From an uncultured Oscillospiraceae bacterium (GTDB taxonomy: Bacteria > Bacillota > Clostridia > Oscillospirales > Oscillospiraceae), in the NCBI GenBank assembly GCA_910579595.1, contig CAJTVM010000094.1, positions 1 to 9,899 on the forward strand: a stretch of 9,899 nt of DNA. Reading direction: 5' to 3'. Every line of letters starts with the position of its first letter. The stretch's first letter is position 1. The notes beneath the pieces are model-generated. The model saw nothing but the letters and a program-made list of their open reading frames with translations, was not told the DNA's origin and did not search any database. The translations under genes were made by a program, and so were the position numbers. Positions 1-5,477 of this stretch are shown piece by piece.

Positions 1-55
1 ACTTCCGCTGAGGTTTGCCTTCGTTTATTTTTCAGATTTGCTCATTTAGAGTTTA

Positions 56-336
56 GAAGCTGTATTCATAAGCGCTTGAGTAAGGTATGGAAATGGGAGA
101 TTTTAACCATAGCCTCAGCCGAAGAAACGGAAATCTCATAATCTTTGCTGAGACGTCTGGAATGGTTGAGCCGGGAGAGGGTACGTTCGACCACCCATCG
201 CCAAGGGAGCTTTTCCCATTACAGTGGTGCTATCTCTTCCCACTGTTTATCGGTCAAATCTCCGGGATACCGCTTTCGTCTTTTTCTTCCATGCTCCTAT
301 TTTACCACAGCCTTATCTGCTTGTGAATACAGGTTT
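56..336 (-). mobile_element. Element A: internally deleted IS5-family derivative with terminal inverted repeats
   Basis: The left end (GAAGCTGTATTCATAA, 56-71) and the reverse complement of the right end (321-336) match at most positions, giving imperfect terminal inverted repeats of about 16 bp with the core CTGTATTCA. TTA occurs immediately outside both ends (53-55 and 337-339), which fits a 3-bp target duplication of the TNA type known for some IS5-family groups. The interior encodes on the minus strand only the N-terminal and C-terminal parts of a transposase joined together, so this is a non-autonomous deletion derivative of a larger insertion sequence. Elements B (1717-1878) and C (from 9846) carry the same terminal motif. 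Boundaries come from the repeats and the duplication; the family name is inferred from the transposase remnant. Confidence 0.75.
66..292 (-). pseudogene. IS5-family transposase remnant (N-terminus fused to C-terminus)
   Basis: In one minus-strand frame the DNA reads RYPGDLTDKQWEEIAPL, then a stop, then LPWRWVVERTLSRLNHSRRL followed by SKDYE, ending at a TGA inside the left inverted repeat (66-68). The first block matches the N-terminal DLTDxQW motif of IS5-family transposases. The second matches the C-terminal WVVERT...RRLSKDYE segment around the last catalytic Glu of the DDE domain. The catalytic core between them is missing. The only nearby ATG (290-292, preceded by AGGAG) is in another frame from this reading. 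The gene therefore has at least three lesions: a start-proximal frameshift, an internal deletion and an in-frame stop. It cannot encode an active transposase. Confidence 0.75.
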
Positions 337-410
337 TTAGTTTTGCCATACGCACCTCCGGGGACTGCCAGCGCTTCCGGTGTCTCCGTGATTTTCTCAA
401 AGCTGGTCAT
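297..410 (-). pseudogene. Short ORF beginning MTSFEKITETPEALA, interrupted by element A
   Basis: The ATG at 410 lies 21 bases after the stop of the helix-turn-helix gene and follows a GGGAG-like ribosome binding site, so the two look like an operon. The first 15 codons (MTSFEKITETPEALA) resemble the beginning of short hypothetical proteins found in clostridial prophage-like regions; this is from memory and unchecked. After codon 15 the similarity stops. The reading frame then runs through the right end of element A to a TAG at 297-299, giving 37 residues. Removing element A and one TTA copy restores a frame that stops almost at once, so the gene was probably truncated before the insertion. 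A second start with GGAGG (ATG GCA AAA CTA) lies within it and is equally short. Function unknown. Confidence 0.35.
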
Positions 411-431
411 GTTCCGTCCGCTCCCTTCTGT

Positions 432-692
432 TCAATGGCCCTTCTTCGGGCGGCGTCCACGGTTCCGCAAGTTCATCTGGTACACGGTCTGGCCCTGCTC
501 GGCGTTGTACGCAGGCCGGAAGTTCTCGTCCAGCACCACGCCGCCCCCGTCGTCCGTCTCCTGGCCTCGTTTCAGTTCCGTATATACGGTACACTGGCTG
601 ATTTCCAGCTCTGCGGCAATCTTGACCGGGGAAGCCTTACGCCGCCACATCAATTCAATCTTTCTGCGGTCCTCCAGCGTCAAAGCTCTCAC
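432..692 (-). CDS. Small helix-turn-helix DNA-binding protein
   Basis: An 86-residue protein if translation starts at GTG 692, chosen because AGGGGTGAT lies just upstream at a suitable distance; the same frame has an upstream ATG at 770, but that lies inside a hairpin. Residues about 5-45 (LTLEDRRKIELMW, then KIAAELEISQCTVYTELKRG) form a predicted helix-turn-helix of the kind at the N-terminus of IS30-type transposases and in small phage or mobile-element regulators. The C-terminal half is rich in Gly, Gln and Arg and ends RNRGRRPKKGH. No transposase catalytic domain follows, so it is either a stand-alone regulator or a truncated mobile-element gene. It is followed 21 bases later by the disrupted short ORF at 297-410. 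DNA binding is inferred; the target is unknown. Confidence 0.6.
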   Translation of the reverse strand: MRALTLEDRRKIELMWRRKASPVKIAAELEISQCTVYTELKRGQETDDGGGVVLDENFRPAYNAEQGQTVYQMNLRNRGRRPKKGH

Positions 693-737
693 TTGATCAC
701 CCCTTTTTCCATTTCTGACCCCGTTTTTGCAAAAAAT

Positions 738-771
738 AATGCAGAAAAGGTTGAAAAACCTTTTCTGCATT
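738..771 (-). terminator. Intrinsic terminator-like hairpin, best oriented on the minus strand
   Basis: A perfect 15-bp stem (738-752 with 757-771) closes a 4-base loop. Read on the minus strand it is followed by ATTATTTTTT, a good U-tract. On the plus strand the following bases (TTAATCT) are weak. It sits upstream of the helix-turn-helix gene, so it would stop minus-strand transcription arriving from the right; an attenuator role in that gene's leader is an alternative. Confidence 0.6.
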
Positions 772-814
772 TAATCTGCTGCTTCAGCTCCGCCAGTGCC
801 CGCGCGGAATGTTC

Positions 815-843
815 TTTACATGGTAAACCACTTGTGATACTAT
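815..843 (+). promoter_or_regulatory. Sigma-A-type promoter for the gene at 916, with a direct repeat
   Basis: TTTACA (815-820) and TACTAT (838-843) are separated by 17 bases, and TGA precedes the -10, giving an extended -10 form. The next plus-strand gene starts at 916, leaving a leader of about 65 bases. The octamer ATGGTAAA occurs at 820-827 and again at 842-849, 22 bp apart (two helical turns), overlapping both promoter elements; it could be a tandem operator, but no regulator is identified. Confidence 0.55.
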
Positions 844-915
844 GGTAAATGAGGATTCTCCGGCGCGGCCGAGGCCCCGCCAGGGGGAAAACCAGGAAGA
901 AAAGAGGCGCATGAG

Positions 916-1545
916 ATGAAATCTCCCAGAAAGAGACATATCTTCATGTGGGTTCTGACCATTTTTATGGTTTTAGTCGCGATCGTGTATTTCCCGTCAA
1001 TCACCAGCATCATAGCGGTTGTTTTTGTCCTAATTGCCATCCCCATCGAACCGCTGCAGGATTTCTTTGCGGATCATGGCCTGCGCGGGGTTGTGAAGGG
1101 GCTTGTTTTGTGCGCGGCCTTCATTGGGGCGGTTATGGTTGCCCCACCAAACGAAGCGGCGGACACACCCAAAGAGCAGCCGTCTTATAGCGGGACGCAG
1201 CCGTCCAGGGCTCAGTGGCCATCCCAAGATCCTGCGGTCACTGAGGGACCTGCCCAGACGCCTGCCACGGAAGCCACGACAGCGCCGGCTGTGGGGCCCA
1301 CACCGGCGCCTATATCCGCACCGCCCCCCGCACCCACTCCGGCGCCGACCCCCGCGCCCACGGCGCAGCCCGTCCAGGAGCCTCAGCCAATCAAGGGCAG
1401 ATCACCGGATACAATCGTCTATGTCAGCAATAAAAGCAACACAATCCATTCTGTGAACGACTGTTCCGGAATGAGAAATTACCGGGAAATGACAATTTAC
1501 AACGCTGCCTCTCGTGGATATAACTTCTGCACAAACTGCTGGTAA
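916..1545 (+). CDS. Membrane-anchored Pro-rich protein with C-terminal His/Cys putative metal-binding module
   Basis: A 209-residue protein. AGAGG at 903-907 precedes the ATG by a good distance, and the alternative ATG at 911 stops immediately. Residues about 9-50 and 58-78 are strongly hydrophobic and form two or three membrane segments. Residues about 82-160 are a low-complexity linker rich in Pro, Ala and Thr with repeated PTPAP units. The C-terminal module (about 165-209) has TIVYVSNKSNTIHSVNDC, an Ala-Ala-Ser-Arg-Gly-Tyr step and a final CTNCW. His178, Cys183, Cys205 and Cys208 are plausible ligands of one metal ion, by analogy with the small Ada-like modules attached to many Firmicute surface and nuclease proteins. 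The layout suggests a module displayed away from the membrane; the side of the membrane and the function are not known. A terminator follows directly, so it is probably monocistronic. Confidence 0.75.
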   Translation: MKSPRKRHIFMWVLTIFMVLVAIVYFPSITSIIAVVFVLIAIPIEPLQDFFADHGLRGVVKGLVLCAAFIGAVMVAPPNEAADTPKEQPSYSGTQPSRAQWPSQDPAVTEGPAQTPATEATTAPAVGPTPAPISAPPPAPTPAPTPAPTAQPVQEPQPIKGRSPDTIVYVSNKSNTIHSVNDCSGMRNYREMTIYNAASRGYNFCTNCW

Positions 1546-1586
1546 ATAAATCCGCCCCAATGCTTGCCGTACGGGGCGGATTTATT
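1545..1586. terminator. Strong bidirectional terminator between convergent genes
   Basis: AATAAATCCGCCCC (1545-1558) is perfectly complementary to GGGGCGGATTTATT (1573-1586), with a 14-base loop. The AT-rich outer stem supplies a T-rich tail on both strands. It starts at the stop codon of the plus-strand gene and lies 11 bases beyond the stop of the minus-strand small ORF, so it can serve both. Confidence 0.85.
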
Positions 1587-1597
1587 GCGCGCCGTTG

Positions 1598-1693
1598 TCA
1601 GTCTGGCATACGCTCGGCGAAGCAGACCGCCAGTTGGGCGTGGACGATGCTCCAGTCCTGGCAGCCGCCAGTCCATTTCCTGGTAATATCCAT
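1598..1693 (-). CDS. Possible small protein of 31 residues
   Basis: The minus strand has a strong ribosome binding site (AGGAGGGGGAACCTTG) directly before an ATG at 1693, opening a 31-codon frame that begins MDITRKWTGGCQDWSIVHAQ and ends FAERMPD. The frame ends 11 bases before the bidirectional terminator, which is where a real gene would end. The sequence resembles the amphipathic helix of short ORFs that accompany recombinases in clostridial mobile elements, but this is an impression only; it may be the N-terminus of a longer protein cut short. Element B lies 23 bases upstream, so its original promoter may have been displaced. Confidence 0.4.
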   Translation of the reverse strand: MDITRKWTGGCQDWSIVHAQLAVCFAERMPD

Positions 1694-1716
1694 CAAGGTT
1701 CCCCCTCCTGCTCTTA

Positions 1717-1878
1717 GAACCTGTATTCACAACCTCAATTCACCGTTTGGCCGGGTCTATTCCCGCCATGCCGCGTTAAATTTTCTTGAAATAAACACAA
1801 TGATTCCTGCGAAAATTTGCCTTGCCTGACGGGAAAATCCCTCGCCCATCCGGCGGTTTCGGCTGTGAATACAGGTTC
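1717..1878. mobile_element. Element B: MITE-like element with exact 15-bp terminal inverted repeats
   Basis: GAACCTGTATTCACA (1717-1731) is repeated exactly in inverted orientation at 1864-1878, and the match continues for two of the next three bases. The 162-bp interior has no coding frame with a plausible product. The terminal repeats match those of element A, so the same IS5-type transposase probably mobilised both. TTA lies left of the element, as for element A, but AGA lies to the right, so no clear target duplication remains. Its first 54 bp are identical to 9846-9899. It sits between the small ORF and the 3' end of the hybrid kinase, 24 bases past the kinase stop codon. Confidence 0.75.
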
Positions 1879-1902
1879 AGACATAGAGGGGGGCCTTGTG
1901 TT

Positions 1903-4004
1903 TTATTCCCGAGGCTTGGGGCGGCTGCTCAGAATATTCTGCAACGTACTGAACAGTTTGTCCACATCAATGGGTTTACCCAGGTGTCCGTTCATCCCGG
2001 CAGCGAGAACCCGCTGGCGGTCCTCCTCAAAGGCGTTGGCGGTCATGGCCACAATCGGCAGGCTGGCCAGGCAGGGGATCTCCATGGCGCGGATCACCTT
2101 GGTCGATTCAAAGCCGTCCATCACTGGCATCTGGATGTCCATAAGGACCAAATCGTAGGGGTCAGCCGAGGATCCTCTGACCTTTTCTACCGCCTCAGCT
2201 CCGTCAGAGGCCACATCCACGGTACAGCCAGCCTCCTCCAGGATGGTCATGGCAATCTCCTGATTCAGCTCATTATCCTCAACCAGCAGGAGCCGGCAGC
2301 CGGCAATCTGCTGCGCGTCCGGGCCTCCCGGCATATTCTGGCCGGCGGGGTGTTCGCTGAAGGGGAAGGAGAAGGTACACAGGAAGGCGCTGCCTTGTCC
2401 CCTTCGGCTCTCCACAATGATTTTACCATTCATCAGCTCCGCCAGGTTTTTGGTGATGGACATACCCAGGCCCGTGCCCTGGATGCCGCTGACCGTAGAG
2501 GTCCGCTCTCGCTCGAAGGGCTCAAAAATATGCTCCAAAAAATCCGGCGCCATGCCGATGCCGGTATCGCGGATACAGAATTCGTAGACGGCTGCGTCCG
2601 GCCCATTCCCGGGCCGCTCTGTGGCGGAAACGGAGATATCCCCTCCGGCGGGCGTAAATTTCAGGGCGTTGCTCAGTATATTCAGCAGCACCTGATTCAG
2701 CCGCAGCTGGTCGCAGACCACATAGGGGTGAACCAGGGCGCTGTCATCCAGGTGGAAGTTCAGCCCCTTGTCCTCCAGGTCGGTCTGAATCATGGACTGA
2801 AGGTCTTGCAGGACATGGGGCAGGCTGCAGGCCATTTCATCAATGACCACCTTGCCGCTCTCAATGCGGCTCATATCCAGCACATCATTGATTAAGCTGA
2901 GGAGATGGCTGGAGGAGGTGGTGATTTTGTCCAGGTAGCTCCGAACCAGCTCCTGGTTGTCCATATGGGTGGCGGCCAGATTGGTGAAGCCGATGATGGC
3001 ATTCATAGGGGTGCGGATATCGTGGGACATATTATTGAGGAACAGGGTCTTGGCCTGGGAGGCCCGCTGGGCCTTTTCCAACGCCTCCTCCAGCAGCTTG
3101 CGCTGCTCCTGGAGCTTTTGGCCGGTCTCCTTCTGGGCTGTGATGTCCACGAATATGCCCACATAGGTGATGGGCGTGCCGTCCTCCCGCCGGGAAAGCT
3201 TGCCTGCGGCACGGAACCAGCGGTAGCCCTGGTCCTTGGTCAGCAGGCGGTACTCCACGTTGTAGAGGCGTCTGCCGGTGTAGTCGTCGATGGTGGAGTA
3301 ATATTCATTCAGCACTCGGTCGTGGTCTTCGGGGTGGAGCAGGTCCGACCAGGAGGAGAGCACATTGGGAAAGTCCTCCTCGTCCCGGTAGCCGATCATG
3401 GCGCGGAACTCATCGCTCCAGAAAACGCTGACCATGTTCCCCTGCCGGTCAAACTCCATGGTCCACATACCGGAGCGCAGAATCTCATGTACCAGCTTCA
3501 GTGCCGTGGTCTCGTGCTCAAGCGCCTCCAGTGCCTCCAGCCGCTCCTGGGCCAGACGGGCCGTCTGGGCGTTGTCCAGGGCCTTGCGCTTTTCTCTGTG
3601 GCATCCTCCACAAACACATAGAAGATGTCTCCGTAGTGGTCCGCGTGGACAAAGTGCCCGTAATCCTCGATCCAGCGGACCGAGCCGTCCCTTCTTATGA
3701 TGCGGTATTCCACGTAGTCCAAATCGTTGCCGCATGAGACAATCTGCTTCCGGATGCTCTCCTCGGTCGCCACCACGTCGTCAGGGTGGACCAGTCCGGG
3801 GAAGGTGTAGCCGGTGTACGCCTGAAATTCCTCCAGATTCTCACAGCCATACATCCTGATCAGCGCCTGATTGGCGTAAATCAGTCTCTTGTCTCCATCG
3901 GCGTGATAAATGAAGAAACCGCCAGGCATTCCCGCGGTGATCTGTTCGATAATTGGGAAAGTTTGGTCACTGAGGACCAAAGAGCGCCGCTGACGTTCCT
4001 GCAT
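1903..4004 (-). pseudogene. Soluble PAS-PAS hybrid histidine kinase/receiver, frameshifted
   Basis: Two overlapping minus-strand frames join into one 700-residue protein if one base is restored in the TTTT run at 3590-3593 (after residue 138). The start at 4004 follows AGAGGGG by 9 bases; the alternative ATGs at 4013 and within the promoter fit less well. Domains in the reconstructed protein: PAS 1 (about 15-138, with LVHPDD and YRIIRRDGSVRWIED), PAS 2 (about 172-292, with LLHPEDHDRV and YRWFRAAGKLSRREDGTP), coiled coil (about 290-318), HisKA (SHDIRTPMN, phosphoacceptor His328), HATPase (N box NILSNALKF about 442-450, DTGIGM 480-485, GTGLGM 510-515) and a receiver (VEDN 575-578, phosphoacceptor Asp623 in LMDIQMP, Lys677 in GKP). 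No membrane segment or output domain is seen, so it should be cytosolic and pass phosphate onward. As read it yields a 140-160-residue N-terminal PAS fragment and, only with re-initiation, the kinase part. A genuine recent mutation and a sequencing error in the homopolymer are both possible. Confidence 0.85.
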
Positions 4005-4048
4005 AGAACCCATCCCCTCTTCTGATGCATAAGGAAATCCCATAATAA

Positions 4049-4076
4049 ATTTTATCATTTCTGAACCGCCTGTCAA
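4049..4076 (-). promoter_or_regulatory. Sigma-A-type promoter of the hybrid kinase gene
   Basis: On the minus strand a perfect TTGACA (4076-4071) and TAAAAT (4054-4049) are separated by 16 bases. Transcription would begin near 4042, about 38 bases before the ATG at 4004, which supports that start over ATGs located inside or upstream of the promoter. Confidence 0.7.
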
Positions 4077-4175
4077 GTCCGGCGCCAAAAAAATATAGCG
4101 GAGGAAGGAATATCCCCGCTCACTCGATACAATATCAAGTGGCGCTTAATTTGGGTCGAAATCCAGGGCACAAAC

Positions 4176-4184
4176 TGCTATAAT
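4176..4184 (+). promoter_or_regulatory. Extended -10 promoter of the binding-protein/transducer operon
   Basis: TGCTATAAT is a perfect extended -10 box 32 bases before the ATG at 4217. No good -35 lies at the usual distance (TTGGGT at 4151 is too far), as is common for extended -10 promoters. With the opposing kinase promoter at 4049-4076 it makes a divergent control region of about 100 bp where a shared regulator could bind. Confidence 0.6.
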
Positions 4185-4216
4185 ATCTCAGAAATGAATG
4201 GGAGGAATGAGGACGC

Positions 4217-5452
4217 ATGGTAAAGCGGATTTTTCTTCTGGCTCTGTCCGCCTGTATATTATCCCTGCTGGCCGCCTGTGAAGATCAGACACCGGTTCCA
4301 GATGAGAGCTGGCCTGTGAAGGAGACTGTTGCCCTGACCGTATGGGGCGCTGAGGAGGATGAGGCGCTGCTTGGACAGATATTCGCGTCCTTCCAGGAGC
4401 ATTACGCGGGACAGGCCGACTTCCAAATCACCTACCAGCCCCAGAGCGAATCCAACTGCAAGGATGTTCTGCTGGGCGATCTGGAGGCCGCCGCGGACGT
4501 GTTCGCCTTTGCCGATGACCAGGTGGCCGCGCTGGCCGCTGCCGGTGCGCTGGATCCGATTGAGGACGACGCATCCATCCGCAGCACCTCCCTTCCGGCC
4601 GCGGTGGAAGCGGCCAGCGTGGGGGAAACCCTGTACGCCTACCCGCTGACAGCGGACAACGGCTATTTCCTATACTATAACAAAGCCTACTTTACCGACG
4701 AAGATGTCCAAAGCCTGGAGCGGATTCTGGAGGCTGCGGAACAGGCTGAGCGGCTGGTGGCCATGGACTGGTCCTCCGCGTGGTACGTCTATGCGTTCTT
4801 CGGCAACACCGGGTTGGAGGTGGGCCTCAATGAGGACGGCCTGACCAACTACTGCACCTGGAACAGCACCGGCAACCCCATCCGGGGGACGGACGTGGCT
4901 CGGGCCATGCTGGACATCGCGGCCAGCCCCGCGTTTTCCAACCGGACGGATCAGGAGTTCCTCGCCGGTGTGCGGGACGGCACCGTGGCCGCCGGCGTCA
5001 GCGGCGTGTGGAATGCGGTGGCGGTGCAGGAAGCTTGGGGCAGCAACATGGGCGCGGTTAAGCTGCCCACATTCACCTGCGCGGGGCGACAGGTTCAGAT
5101 GGCGTCCTTCTCTGGATGCAAGCTCATCGGCGTGAACGCCTACTCTCAGCACCGGGATTGGGCTTCGCGCCTGGCGCAGTGGATCACCAGTGAGGAAAAC
5201 CAGCGCCTGCGCTTTGAGGTGCGGGGACAGGGACCAGCCAACGTCAACGTGGCCAACTCTCCGGAAGTCCAATCATCCCGGGCCATCGCGGCCCTGCTGG
5301 AGCAGTCCAACTACTCCCAGATCCAGCGGGTAGGCGGGAAGTTCTGGGATCCTGTGACGGAGTTTGCCACCAGCATGGCCCAAGGGAATCCCTCCGGCGC
5401 GTCCATCCAGGACCAGCTGGACCGGATGGTTGAGGGCGTGACGGCGCGCTGA
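4217..5452 (+). CDS. Extracellular solute-binding lipoprotein (ABC-type, sugar-binding-like fold)
   Basis: A 411-residue protein preceded by GGGAGG about 11 bases upstream. The N-terminus has Lys-Arg, a hydrophobic stretch and a lipobox ending Leu-Ala-Ala-Cys at residues 18-21, so Cys21 should be lipidated and the protein held on the outer face of the membrane. The mature part has features of family 1 extracellular binding proteins: an early strand with VALTVWGAEEDEALLGQIF, a mid-domain LYAYPLTADNGYFLYYNKAY (about 138-157), VSGVWNAVAV with a Trp in the second lobe, and a C-terminal Trp-rich helix region (KFWDPV). Length is normal for the family. The ligand cannot be read from sequence; a sugar or oligosaccharide is the family default. 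No ABC permease or ATPase gene is adjacent. Instead a chemotaxis-type transducer follows after 25 bases with its own ribosome binding site, suggesting a receptor role. Confidence 0.85.
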   Translation: MVKRIFLLALSACILSLLAACEDQTPVPDESWPVKETVALTVWGAEEDEALLGQIFASFQEHYAGQADFQITYQPQSESNCKDVLLGDLEAAADVFAFADDQVAALAAAGALDPIEDDASIRSTSLPAAVEAASVGETLYAYPLTADNGYFLYYNKAYFTDEDVQSLERILEAAEQAERLVAMDWSSAWYVYAFFGNTGLEVGLNEDGLTNYCTWNSTGNPIRGTDVARAMLDIAASPAFSNRTDQEFLAGVRDGTVAAGVSGVWNAVAVQEAWGSNMGAVKLPTFTCAGRQVQMASFSGCKLIGVNAYSQHRDWASRLAQWITSEENQRLRFEVRGQGPANVNVANSPEVQSSRAIAALLEQSNYSQIQRVGGKFWDPVTEFATSMAQGNPSGASIQDQLDRMVEGVTAR

Positions 5453-5477
5453 GCACATTAAATCGGGAGGAAGCCGT

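Noticed and set aside
1..55. Continuation of the disrupted short ORF beyond element A
   Set aside because: Removing element A gives frames that stop within a few codons; nothing coding could be followed to the window edge.
771..815. Minus-strand reading ARALAELKQQIK resembling a protein C-terminus
   Set aside because: The stretch is about 15 codons, has no start or upstream continuation and reads through the hairpin; too short to support.
3588..3595. Programmed -1 ribosomal frameshifting in the kinase gene
   Set aside because: The sequence GAG AAA AGC is a poor slippery site and no downstream stimulatory hairpin was seen; a simple one-base deletion fits better.
1822..3621. Two long plus-strand frames (1822-2895 and 2905-3621)
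   Set aside because: Both run opposite the hybrid kinase, whose domains are unambiguous; they lack ribosome binding sites and family motifs.
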